Of a stretch of 64,000 bases of DNA, positions 20,828 through 31,708 are shown piece by piece. The notes beneath the pieces were generated by a model. That model was not told the origin of the DNA, did not search any database, and saw nothing but the letters and a program-made list of their open reading frames with translations. Position 1 is the stretch's first letter; every line of letters begins with the position of its first letter. The translations under genes and the position numbers were made by a program. Source of the stretch: Linyphia triangularis (lineage: Eukaryota > Arthropoda > Arachnida > Araneae > Linyphiidae); NCBI GenBank assembly GCA_963978545.1, contig OZ021725.1, forward strand, positions 10,915,346-10,979,345, given 5' to 3'.

Positions 20828-22783
20828 TTAAGTGTGAGTGAGAATGTGCCTTCTGAGGTCACACTTTTGTGGAAATGATTTGTCACACATCTCACAAGAA
20901 TGCAGCTTTTCTTTAGTGTGAGTGAGGATGTGCATTCTGAGGTCACATTTTTGTGAAAATGATTTGATGCACATATCACAAGAATATGGCTTTTCTCCAG
21001 TGTGAGTGAGAAGATGCACTCTGAGGTTAGACTTCAATGAAAATGATTTGGCACACATCTCACAAGAATGTGGCTTTTCTTTAGTGTGAGTGAGAAGATG
21101 CCTTTTGAGGTCACATTTTTGTGAAAATGATTTGGCACACATCTCACAAGAATGTGGCTTTTCTTTAGTGTGAGTGAGAAGATGCCTTTTGAGGTCACAT
21201 TTTTGTGAAAATGATTTGGCACACATCTCACAAGAATGTGGCTTTTCTTTAGTGTGAGTGAGAAGATGCCTTTTGAGGTCACATTTTTGTGAAAATGATT
21301 TGGCACACATCTCACAAGAATGTGGCTTTTCTTTAGTGTGAGTGAGAAGATGATTTTTGAGGTGTCCCTTTCGTGGAAATGATTTGTCACACATCTCACA
21401 AGAATATGGCTTTTCTACAGTGTGAGTGAGAAGATGCACTCTGAGGTTAGACTTCAATGAAAATGATTTGGCACACATCTCACAAGAATGTGGCTTTTCT
21501 TTAGTGTGAGTGAGGAGGTGCATTCTGAGGTCACCCTTTTGTGAAAATGATTTGATGCACATATCACAAGAATGTGGCTTTTCTCCAGTGTGAGTGAGAA
21601 GATGCACTCTGAGGTTAGACTTCAATGAAAATGATTTGGCACACATCTCACAAGAATGTGGCTTTTCTTTAGTGTGAGTGAGGAGGTGCATTCTGAGGTC
21701 ACCCTTTTGTGAAAATGATTTGATGCACATATCACAAGAATGTGGCTTTTCTCCAGTGTGAGTGAGAAGATGCACTCTGAGGTTAGACTTCAATGAAAAT
21801 GATTTGGCACACATCTCACAAGAATGTGGCTTTTCTTTAGTGTGAGTGATTAGGTGCATTCTGAGGTCACCCTTTTGTGAAAATGATTTGGCACACATCT
21901 CACAAGAATGTGGCTTTTCTTTAGTGTGAGTGAGAAGATGCCTTTTGAGGTGTCCCTTTTGTGGAAATGATTTGTCACACATCTCACAAGAATGTGGCTT
22001 TTCTCCAGTGTGAGTGAGAAGATGCACTCTGAGGTTAGACTTCAATGAAAATGATTTGGCACACATCTCACAAGAATGTGGCTTTTCTTTAGTGTGAGTG
22101 AGAAGATGCCTTTTGAGGTGTCCCTTTTGTGGAAATGATTTGTCACACATCTCACAAGAATATGGCTTTTCTCCAGTGTGAGTGAGAAGATGCACTCTGA
22201 GGTTAGACTTCAATGAAAATGATTTGGCACACATCTCACAAGAATGTGGCTTTTCTTTAGTGTGAGTGAGGAGGTGCATTCTGAGGTCACCCTTTTGTGA
22301 AAATGATTTGATGCACATATCACAAGAATGTGGCTTTTCTCCAGTGTGAGTGAGAAGATGCACTCTGAGGTTAGACTTCAATGAAAATGATTTGGCACAC
22401 ATCTCACAAGAATGTGGCTTTTCTTTAGTGTGAGTGATTAGGTGCATTCTGAGGTCACCCTTTTGTGAAAATGATTTGGCACACATCTCACAAGAATGTG
22501 GCTTTTCTTTAGTGTGAGTGAGAAGATGCCTTTTGAGGTGTCCCTTTTGTGGAAATGATTTGGCACACATCTCACAAGAATAGGGCTTTTCTCCAGTGTG
22601 AGTGAGGAGGTGCCTTTTGAGGTGTCCCTTTTGTGGAAATGATTTGGCACACATCTCACAAGAATATGGCTTTTTTAAAGTGTGGGTGAGGAGGTGCATT
22701 CTGAGGGAACCCTTTTGTGAAAATGATTTGGCACACATCTCACAAGAATGTGGCTTTTCTCCAGAGTCAGGGTGGTCTTGCAT
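20828..22783 (-). CDS. Tandem C2H2 zinc-finger protein, 23 fingers
   Basis: The open frame of 651 residues consists of a 10-residue lead and 23 consecutive 28-residue C2H2 units (C-X2-C-X12-H-X3-H, linkers THT[KG]EKP), all with intact zinc ligands. By family it should be a nuclear DNA-binding protein. Few recognition helices are used repeatedly: residues -1/2/3/6 are Q-G-D-M, L-S-N-V, Q-G-H-R or Q-C-D-R in most fingers. Fingers 3-9 and 10-16 are nearly the same, indicating a seven-finger (588-bp) duplication. The start Met at 22783 is only the first ATG; a decayed finger precedes it in frame (NICDKVYSGKISLRM), reaching to a TAG at ~22891, so the true N-terminus is unknown and may lie in another exon. 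No effector domain (ZAD, BTB, KRAB) is visible. A BEL/Pao element lies directly upstream. Confidence 0.75.
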   Translation of the reverse strand: MQDHPDSGEKPHSCEMCAKSFSQKGSLRMHLLTHTLKKPYSCEMCAKSFPQKGHLKRHLLTHTGEKPYSCEMCAKSFPQKGHLKRHLLTHTKEKPHSCEMCAKSFSQKGDLRMHLITHTKEKPHSCEMCAKSFSLKSNLRVHLLTHTGEKPHSCDMCIKSFSQKGDLRMHLLTHTKEKPHSCEMCAKSFSLKSNLRVHLLTHTGEKPYSCEMCDKSFPQKGHLKRHLLTHTKEKPHSCEMCAKSFSLKSNLRVHLLTHTGEKPHSCEMCDKSFPQKGHLKRHLLTHTKEKPHSCEMCAKSFSQKGDLRMHLITHTKEKPHSCEMCAKSFSLKSNLRVHLLTHTGEKPHSCDMCIKSFSQKGDLRMHLLTHTKEKPHSCEMCAKSFSLKSNLRVHLLTHTGEKPHSCDMCIKSFSQKGDLRMHLLTHTKEKPHSCEMCAKSFSLKSNLRVHLLTHTVEKPYSCEMCDKSFPRKGHLKNHLLTHTKEKPHSCEMCAKSFSQKCDLKRHLLTHTKEKPHSCEMCAKSFSQKCDLKRHLLTHTKEKPHSCEMCAKSFSQKCDLKRHLLTHTKEKPHSCEMCAKSFSLKSNLRVHLLTHTGEKPYSCDMCIKSFSQKCDLRMHILTHTKEKLHSCEMCDKSFPQKCDLRRHILTHT

Positions 22784-22893
22784 TCTGAGACTTATCTTGC
22801 CTGAATATACTTTGTCACAAATATTAGGGCTTCCTGCTATGTGTAAATTTAAAATAAGCCTTGCTTTAGAAGAACATACTCTTATATTCTAGT
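22784..22893 (-). pseudogene. Decayed finger upstream of the main zinc-finger frame
   Basis: In frame with the array, SSKARLILNLHIAGS and NICDKVYSGKISLRM are remnants of two fingers that have lost zinc ligands. The frame is closed upstream by TAG. ACTAG/AATATAAG on the minus strand could be a splice acceptor, which would make this the start of the last exon. Confidence 0.45.
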
Positions 22894-22913
22894 GAATTCG
22901 TTCTCATATTCAT

Positions 22914-23198
22914 TGTTCGTTGTGAAATAGTGAACGAGTGTGAATGTTTGTATTTGAAATAACGACGGACCGTAGATGTCTTTTCTGCTGGTTTATTAAA
23001 CTTGAGTAAAGAATAACTTGAGTAACGACTATTGTAGTATTAGAGAATGAGAAGATGGGGCCGTAAGCCCGCTCACAAGATACGCTATCCCAGCCAAGAA
23101 TGCTCTCGAAGGATCGAGTTGGTTAACTCCTCCTCTGTTGGCGAAGTTGGCCGGTCGCCAATTGGATTTGGCGATACACTGGCGCTTGCGCGCTAACA
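22914..23198 (-). repeat. 3' LTR of the BEL/Pao element (285 bp)
   Basis: In element orientation it begins TGTTAGCG (23198) and ends CGAACA (22914). It carries AATAAA (complement of TTTATT at 22992-22997) and matches 28760-29044 throughout. It ends about 130 bp before the first Met of the zinc-finger frame, same strand. Confidence 0.97.
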
Positions 23199-23212
23199 TC
23201 CCGCCCGGCCTT
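23199..23212 (-). other. Polypurine-like tract of the BEL/Pao element
   Basis: The minus strand reads GGCCGGGCGGGA directly before the 3' LTR. It is G-rich, with some C interruptions. Confidence 0.45.
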
Positions 23213-23401
23213 GCACAGAGTGCTAAATCAACACATATACAGCATTTTATATAACACAATTAAGAAAAATGACAATTTAGAAAGGCACACAAAATACTAC
23301 ATTGAAATTAACAAATCACTACATGAAATTAAAACATGAAATTTAGGAAGGAACCAAAATGAATACAATATGCAATAACAATAAAATATTACAGTAAATA
23401 A

Positions 23402-23948
23402 TTACAGTTCCAATGGCAATACACACAATTTTGAGATAGCTCTTCTCAGTATCCCCGACTTTGTTTTTACATCGCACACACGTACAATGTTGTCCTTCCC
23501 TGGGTACATTTCAATGATACGACCTAGTAACCATTTGCATGGAGGTAAATTGTCCTCCTTAATTATCACCATGTCACCTACTTTCACATTGTCCTTTTTG
23601 AAAAACCATTTGTTTTTTTTGTTGCAAATTATTCAGGTAATTTGTGCTCCACTGCTTCCAAATAGTTTGAACCCTTTTTGTAATAAATTGCCATTTGCTT
23701 AACCTATTATCTACAATATCAGTCATATAAGGTTCCACAATTGCAGTCATTGGTCTTCCAATGAGAAAGTGGGCAGGGGTTAAAACCTCAAAGTTTTCTA
23801 CATCAGAAGAGAGTGGAGTAAGGGGACGCGAATTTAATATCATCTCAATTCGATTCATGATAGTCAAAAATTCCTCAGATGTAATGTTTGTATTACCCAC
23901 GACTCTCCGGAAGTAGTACTTGAAGGATTTTACACCTCCCTCCCACAG
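23402..23948 (-). pseudogene. BEL/Pao integrase C-terminal part, displaced by two single-base shifts
   Basis: The integrase continues in a second frame from the C7 tract (23949-23955): the catalytic Glu region LWEGGVKSFK and the conserved NSRPLTPLS and LTPAHFLIGRP motifs. After the T8 tract (23613-23620) it continues in a third frame with the terminal KVGDMVIIKEDN...WLLGRI module (DUF5641-like) and ends at 23402. Each shift fits one extra base in a homopolymer. The first shift cuts the D,D,E triad between the second Asp and the Glu. They may be real mutations or assembly errors. Confidence 0.85.
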
Positions 23949-26900
23949 CCCCCCCTTGATTTGGAGCACGGGGAGGAATATGAACCCATTCAATATTTTC
24001 TTCTGAAGTGAATTTTTCAATTTCCTTTTCATGTTTGAGAACCGAGTTGAAAAATTGTTTCAACTCTCGGTTCGCACCAACCAGGTTAGTTGCATTGTCA
24101 GAAAAAATCTTCCTACATTTCCCCCTGCGAGCGATAAAACGTTTCAGTGCAGCAATAAATGATTCCGACGTCAAGTCGGATACAATTTCCAAATGTATTG
24201 CCTTAGTGGCCATGCAAACAAAAATACATACATATATTTTTAAGAACGGACCCTTTCTCTGCAATTTGTTCTTTATGAAAAATGGACCACATAGGTCAAT
24301 ACCAACGTTATTAAATACAAAATCAGGATTAACCCTTTCCTTCGGCAAATCACCCATTTTTTGAAGGCCTTCTTTAGGATTGACCCTGAAACATTTTATA
24401 CAGTTATGAGTGACCTTTCGACAGAGGTCTCTACCACTTAATATCCAATACTTTTGTCGGATTTGATACAGAAAGGCTTGAGGGCCTAAATGAAAGTATT
24501 TAACATGACAATTTTGAATAATCATTTCAGAAATTTTAGATTTGTTGGGTAATATGATTGGATGTTTCCGATCATAGGAAATGTTTGCATTAGTTAGACG
24601 ACCACCCACTCTTAAAACACCCTTAGAATCAAGAAATGGTGATAAGGATTTAATTCTACTTGAGGGTGATACCATACCATCTCTTTCAAGATGCTGAATA
24701 TCAGAGGAAAAATGTTGTTTTTGAATCCCCTTAATTATAAAAGTTTCGGAGATGGTTCTTTCTAAGGCAGAAATATAACCCTTTTGAATCAAAACCCCTC
24801 TGCATGCATTAATAAATCTGAAAACATAACTCAATACATTCAAGTTAGTTACAAAATTGTTACTAAAACTCAATAACTTATCAATTAAAGCATTATCATT
24901 AACACTTAATAAAGCAATATCATTAGAAACGTAGGATTTTTTAAGCTCAGTAACATATTCTTCTTCAGGCACACAAATAGATTCTGAAAGTGGAAGGGAT
25001 TCCAGTGTGTGAAGGAATTCAGGGCCATTCAGCCACATTGAATCTAGTCGAATGAGTGTTTCGACCGATGTTCCTCTAGACAGCAGATCAGCCGGATTTT
25101 CCTTACCTGGACAATGGAACCAGTTATTGGGATCAGTTAGGGATTTTATCTCGTTTACACGGTTGGCAACAAACTGTTTCCACCTTTTAGAGGATCCCTT
25201 TATCCAGTATAGCACAATTTGAGAATCAGTCCAGAATTTTAGTGAAATAGGTTTCTTGGATTCGATAATTTTCTGAACCTTGCAGGTAAGTCGAGCAGCC
25301 ACTAGAGCTCCAAGCAGCTCCATACGTGGTAAAGTTATTGCTTTTAGAGGGGCAACACAACTTTTTGAAGCGACGAGATTCACTGTAACACACTCTTTCT
25401 TGATCACTCGTAAATACACTGAAGCACCGAATGCCTTTTTGCTAGCGTCACAAAAACAATGAATTTCCACGATGTCGTCTTCTTCAGCAGTTGAATCCAG
25501 AACCAATCTCGGAGCCTTGAATTCGTCTAGAAGTGGTAGCTCAGAACACCATTGATGCCATTCCTGCTGGATGTCTTGGGGCAAAGTAGTATCCCAAGGA
25601 ATTTTCCTTTGCCATAGCTTTTGCAGAAGACACTTCACACGTATAGTGAATGGAGTGAGTAGACCAAGAGGATCGAAGATTTTTCCAACAGCTTGTAGTA
25701 GAAACCTTTTGGTGTTTTTGTTGAGTGAGAGGAACTGAAGTAGACCCTTGATCTGGATCGTGAAGCAGTCTTCTTTTGTACTCCAAGACAGCCCTAGAAC
25801 CTTGGTAAGGTTTGATCCCAGGCTGACCGAAGAGTCCACTGGATACAAGTCAAGGCCTTCTCTCTTCCATTGATCCATCAAATTGACATCATTAGTAATC
25901 CATTTTCGGAGAGTCATGTTGGCCTCTTGCATAATGTTTTTCGCGTTGCGAGAAATTTGAAGAGCTTCTTGAAAATTGTCTGCACCCGAGATAAAATCAT
26001 CAACATAAAAACACTTATCCAAGAGCTTAACTGTAGTAGGGAATTCCTCACTGTATTTCTGGATGTGGTGTTTGATGGTAGCAGACAAGAGAAATGGCGA
26101 AGCGTTGACTCCAAAAAGAACTCTCTGAAATCTGAAGACTTGAAAATTGTCTTTTGACAATTGGTTGTTAGGCCACAAGAAACGCACTGCATCTCTTTGG
26201 TTCTCTGCTAGAACCAGTTGGAGGAACGCCTTTGAGATATCAGAACAAATTGCTATCTTGTTTAACCTGAAATTTACCAAAATATCAAAAATTAAGGGGT
26301 TTAGGTTCTGACCAGTCCATAAACAGTCGTTCAATGATAGTTGTCCACTTTCATGTGAACTGGCGTCGAAGACTAGTCTCGTAGAGGTAGTAACACTGTC
26401 TTTCATAACCGCATGATAAGGCAAGTAATAAACAGGATTATTGCACGCCGAACTAGGATTATCAACCTTCTCTATAATGCCCTGAGAGAGATAGTCCTGA
26501 ATGATTTCTTGATACTTAAACCTCATCTCGGGATTTTGTTGAAGTCGTTTCACAGTACTCTGAAAACGTTGCTTAGCGACAGAAAAATTGTTGCCAAGTT
26601 CATTGTAGTCACGCTTCCATGGAAAACTCACAACATAACGACCATTACTGAATTTAACAGTTTCATTGAAAATGTTCATGGCCTGGTCTTCTTCGAAAAG
26701 TTTAGGATCGTCTCTGATTCCAAGAGATTCCAGCTCGAAGAAACGATTCAAATTTTCCTCGACTGGCTCAGTGTCATGAATTAAGTAGCAATATTTTTTG
26801 GCAGAAAAATCGGGTTTAGATACTGACCCGGAAACTATGTATCCAAAAACAGAGTCCCTTAAGAAGAGGTCATTTATTTTTAATGTGTCGTTTTTAAATA

Positions 26901-28719
26901 CTTGTAAAGCCCAATCGCACCCTATTAAGGCATCAACACGACCTGGCTTGTAGAATGTCTTGTCAGCCAACTGGACAAAGTCCGGAAGCCTTAAATCCGA
27001 AATTTGCAACTCGGAAGAAGGCGTGAAATCAACGATATTATTCACTACAAAGAATTCAATGTTCTCCTTGAAACTTGAATCGGCGTTAGAGAAGAAAGTA
27101 CTGGTTTTAAATCGTAGTGTTTGAGAGCAATTGTTTAATCCAGTAACTGCTGAATTAACTCTTTCTTTTCGCAATTGCAACCTTTCTGCTACTCTGGCAC
27201 TTAAAACTGAAATTGTTGACGCTGTATCGATAATGCAACGCACCGGAAATCTTTCCCCAAATCTGTCTTCCAGAAAAACAGTGCAAGTACACAACAGCGA
27301 TGTTCTACGTTCCGCAGAAATAGTAGCGAGAGATAGGTTACGCCCTTCTTCAATAGAGGAAACAGAAGAGGTTATGTGTGGCGCCGAACTCATTTGATTG
27401 ACAGTTTCAGAGTCTAGAGGAGAGCATTTAGTTGAATCATCAAAATGCAACAAGGAATGATGACGCATGCCGCATCGTCGACAGCAAAATTTCGAGAAGC
27501 ATGTTTTATGTTTCCCTTGTAAACAATTTTTGCAAAGGTTATTTTTCTTCGTATATTCAAATCTCTGTTTCGTATCCATTCTCAGAAAGAGAGGGCATAA
27601 ATTTAACGAATGATAGTTAGTCGATGAAGAATCATTTTTATTCTCGGCGCAAAGAGAGCAGATCTTTTTATTTTTTGAGTTGGAATTAATCATAAACGTT
27701 TTTGCATGCGCCTTAGGGTTGCTATAATGTTTAGCAGCCGGCGCTGGCTTCGTCGCCAATTCTGAAAATGAATCGCGACTAATTGAATTCAAGATTGAAC
27801 TTCGCTTTTCAAGAAACGATAGTAAATTTTCCAATTCAGGGATTTGGTTAGATTTTAAAGTTAACTCGAATTGTTTTATAGATTCCTTATCTAGTTTCTG
27901 AAAGAGAATGTTAATTAAAACAACATCTAAAAAATTATTTTGCTCGTAGCCGAGAAGTTTTAATGCTCTTAAGTTTCTTTTCACACAGTCAATTAAACTT
28001 CTTATATCCTTACTGGAGTCCTGAATTTTTGCATGATTAATAATTGATAGTACGTGAGAATCAACTAACAATCTTTTGTTTTCAAAGCGTTCTGTTAACG
28101 CATTTAGTAACGAATCGAAAGTATCGTCAGCAGACTCCAAGTGTTTAGCTTCACCTTTAAGTGATGCACGCAAATAAAAGAGTTTCTGAGAGTCACTTAA
28201 TACAGGGTTTTGAGATATTAAAGAAGTAAACTGAGTAATAAAGTTTCCCCAATCCTCATAAGCTCCTGAAAAGGTAGGCAGAGGAATTTCTGGAAGGCGT
28301 ATGTTAGGTTTCGATTCAATGGGTACTTCATTAACCTTTGATTTAACAATATTGCAATTATTGAAAGATTTTAAATAATCATTCAAACTAACCTCTAGTT
28401 TTTCGAGGCGTTCTTCAGTATCGTCAATATCTGTCTCGATGCTCCGTAAATCTTCCTTTGCTGCACTGGCGTAATAGCATTCACGGAGCTCATCCAGTTT
28501 TTGTTGATGACACGTAATTCGCTTTAACTTCGCTTCAATTTCACTGGCCGAAGTAAATTTCGTAGATTCGTCTTCGATAGACTTTTCTAGCTTCGTAATG
28601 TAGCCTTTAATGGCTCCTTTCGATCTGTTTAGTTTTTCAAGTTGATTAGAGGCGTCAATGCTTACACTCGATTCACCAGGCAACGATTGCTTTTGAAGCT
28701 GCTTATTGGATTCCGTCAT
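23949..28719 (-). CDS. BEL/Pao gag-pro-pol polyprotein (main frame)
   Basis: The frame is open from 28755. No ATG precedes the one at 28719 (residue 13), which I take as the start. Residue numbers here count from 28755: coiled-coil N-terminus (~35-135), DUF1759-type gag (~150-320), Cys/His knuckles (~366-435, CSLC, CKNC, CCRRC), aspartic protease with IDTAST (Asp ~510), reverse transcriptase with YVDD (918-921), RNase H with CDASKKAFGAS (~1102) and WTDSQ (~1176), integrase zinc domain (H-H-C-C, ~1417-1455), and integrase core with Asp in GIDLCGP (~1487) and Asp in FSDNATN (~1553). The frame leaves the homologous path at the C7 tract 23949-23955 and stops at 23893. Everything up to there looks functional. 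Such proteins form cytoplasmic virus-like particles and copy the element RNA. Confidence 0.93.
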
Positions 28720-28734
28720 GACTGTATCCAAAGG

Positions 28735-28759
28735 GTCTCCGGCTCGACGGACCAAACAA
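28735..28759 (-). other. Primer-binding region of the BEL/Pao element
   Basis: Directly inside the 5' LTR the minus strand reads TTGTTTGGTCCGTCGAGCCG. TGGTCCGTCGAGCC is the probable complement of a tRNA 3' end. The primer tRNA is not identified. Confidence 0.55.
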
Positions 28760-29044
28760 TGTTCGTTGTGAAATAGTGAACGAGTGTGAATGTTTGTATT
28801 TGAAATAACGACGGACCGTAGATGTCTTTTCTGCTGGTTTATTAAACTTGAGTAAAGAATAACTTGAGTAACGACTATTGTAGTATTAGAGAATGAGAAG
28901 ATGGGGCCGTAAGCCCGCTCACAAGATACGCTATCCCAGCCAAGAATGCTCTCGAAGGATCGAGTTGGTTAACTCCTCCTCTGTTGGCGAAGTTGGCCGG
29001 TCGCCAATTGGATTTGGCGATACACTGGCGCTTGCGCGCTAACA
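28760..29044 (-). repeat. 5' LTR of the BEL/Pao element (285 bp)
   Basis: It appears identical to 22914-23198. It is the promoter-bearing copy in element orientation, followed inward by the primer-binding region. Confidence 0.97.
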
Positions 29045-29049
29045 TTCAT

Positions 29050-31160
29050 GATTAAATGATTGCAGAATTATATACTTGCAGGCATGTTTATTTGTTGTAT
29101 TTTAGGATAAAATACAACTTCCAAAGACATGATTATGCATTTCCCTTTTCCTGCAATTAAAAAAATATTATAAAAAGTGCAATATTTCAATACATGTTCA
29201 AACTTATATGCTTGGTCTAGTAAGAATTTCATTAAGATCATAGGACCAATGCTAGAAGTAAGGGTAGACGCGCGTCCCACTGTTCAAGAAAATACACATG
29301 CGTCTGCCTACTTCTAAAACCATTGAAATCCAGCCTCCCACTTAAAAAATTTTTTGGCACAAGAAGGTAAATTATCATTTCATAATGTTTTTTTACTTTC
29401 AATTTTTAAATGTACGATGAAATACTTGTATACACAATCAATGACAAATTGAAAAAAAAAATCGTCTTATCACTGTCTTTCGAATCATGTACTATGCATA
29501 TAAAATAATTTGAGTTTTCTTTTTTAATTTCTTACTATTTTTCATCACTAAATTTTGTTTTTAAATTTCAGGAAATATTAAACAATACTGAGCGTGGAAT
29601 ATTAGATAGTACTAAAATTCGATAAACATGGAATTTACTTCTTAAAAAATAAATCAAGCATATAAGGAAATGCAAAATATAATGACACTGAGAAGTGATT
29701 TGAAGTTTTCAAATGTAAAAAAAAAAAAAAAAAAAACGTAAATATATATAAATATCAAATTTTAATAAAAATATATATAAAATTTATTGTTTTAAATAAT
29801 AATGTTGTTTTCATAAAAAAATACAAGTATTTTTTATGCTTTGTAAAACACTACAAGCAAAAAATTATCACTTAATTTTCTTGAACTTCATAATTTTATT
29901 AATTCTATAAGTTGTGTTTTGAAACGAAATTAAAATATTCACTTTTTTGGGATTTAAAGCATTTTAAATATAACAGTGAATTTTTCTTAATTTTTTTTTT
30001 TTTTAAATTTACATTTAAAAAGGCCATAAAACAAATTTAAATAGTCCTACAGCTTACTTTTCTTTTCAAAACATGTGTATGGGTGTAACATACATGCACA
30101 ACAAATGTCATGACATTCCGGATATAATATTTTGAGTTATCATGTTTTCGTTGTACAGTTTACACTTTAAACACAATTCCTCAAAAAACACAATAAAAGA
30201 TTAACGTAACCCATCTCATAACATATAACCATCTAAATAGTTAGGAAATTACTAGATTAATATGAAGTACTTCTTTGTTGTAAAACTGTCCATAGTTTTA
30301 CAATTATATAACGTGAACTTTTTTTTAGTTCACTAATTTATACCTGAAAACATTGCATTTTCAAATTAGTACAATATTTACGGAACAGATATTTGCATTC
30401 CTATGACTCTCAAATAGAGCCAATATTAATGAATGCAATATTGAAATAAAGTTAATTCATTTTTAAATGCACTAAAAATATTGCATAATGTGAAATTGTT
30501 CTCAATGGACAATTCTCCCATTTTTTTCATTCAATTCTAAATGTTTTGAAAAGGGCATAAACACAAAAAGCTTACTGTGCTTTTTCTTTTTTTTAATATG
30601 CAACCTAAGTTTGCATGTTAGTTTTGGTGTGAAAAATTACTCATACGGTTCGAATTGAATGTGACGTATCTTGATCTGAAAAAACTTGGCTTGAAACACA
30701 GCAGAGGAAACCAGTTTTGCGAGTTTCACGCAAATCGTGCCAACCTTTTCTCATATTTAAATGTTACCTTATTATTAAATAATATAAAATAAAATGTTTT
30801 CTTAAAAAAAAAACTCGAAAAATAACGTAAAATCCGTACGATTTTTTTAAAATGTTCCAGCAACTGAACAAAATAGTAGAAATCCGTACAAGTTGGCAGC
30901 TATGCTAATGGAACAAATGCTTTTTCTAGTCAACTGTTAACTCGATGCTTAGGTAAGAAAGCAAATTTTGGTATTTTTTCATTTCGCGGATCTTGTCAAG
31001 CAAACTTTATCGGCAACAACACAAATATACACATAAAAAGAGTTAACAATTTTGCAAATCTCACCAAGCAGATTATATTTATTAATTTGGTTCAGTGTCT
31101 TCTTCGGAAGCACGTGTGTGCCAAAAACCAATTGATCTTGAATCCTAAACCATTTGCTCA
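29050..31160. other. AT-rich non-coding DNA
   Basis: Long A/T runs occur (e.g. 29718-29737, 29993-30004). No supported gene is found; the 66-codon minus frame at 30979-31179 has no recognisable features. Confidence 0.5.
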
Positions 31161-31708
31161 GTTTCTGATTACGAATCACTGGATTCTGTATGTACTCTAA
31201 AGGAGTTTAAACCTCTATGTAGTCCAGTAATAGACAAGTTAGAGGTTGATCTCGCTGACATCCATGTCAAGCGACTTTCTGTAGCGTAGAGGAAGAAGTT
31301 AAGGAATGCCCAAGCAGCCGCCTTAAAAAACCAAAACACCCAGACCCAAGAGCAGGGGAAGGCAAGCACATCTAGGAGCAGCAAGCCGCTAGCTGAGAGT
31401 GTCACTCCCGAGACAACAGCCTGCTCCAAATAGAAGGCCAGGGAGGATGAAACAGTTTTATAAACAAGCTGCGGCCACTGACATTTGTCTCCAAGTCGCA
31501 GCGGAGTGTGTGGACAAGGCAGCACTCACTGATCTGCAGCGTCAAAATTTCATGGATGTGGTGAGTAAAGCTATCTTTGAGCTTCCAGAAGAAGCCTTCA
31601 CGCCAACCTTCTGCAGCAGGAGAGTAAGAGGCCAATATCTTGTCATCTCTGCTGTGGATGAGGGACTGGCTTTTTGGTCTAGTACCCAAACTCAAGCTGT
31701 GGGACACC

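Larger units (their letters stand above)
22909..29049 (-). mobile_element. BEL/Pao LTR retrotransposon, nearly intact, with TTCAT duplication
   Basis: The element spans 22914-29044 (6,131 bp), read on the minus strand, between perfect 5-bp duplications TTCAT (22909-22913 and 29045-29049). Both LTRs are 285 bp and I find no difference between them, so the insertion is very recent. It contains one gag-pro-pol frame of about 1,600 codons with every catalytic motif, and the integrase C-terminal third displaced by two single-base frame changes in homopolymers. A primer-binding region and a purine-rich tract adjoin the LTRs. Confidence 0.97.

Noticed and set aside
21034..21399. Repetitive 121-residue frame (CVPNHFHKNVTSKGIFSL type) overlapping the zinc-finger gene
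   Set aside because: It is an alternative-frame shadow of the tandem zinc-finger repeat. Its periodicity follows the 84-bp finger unit.
25914..27620. Several 60-120-codon plus-strand and alternate minus frames within the BEL element
   Set aside because: They overlap the 1,600-codon polyprotein in other frames and have no domain support.
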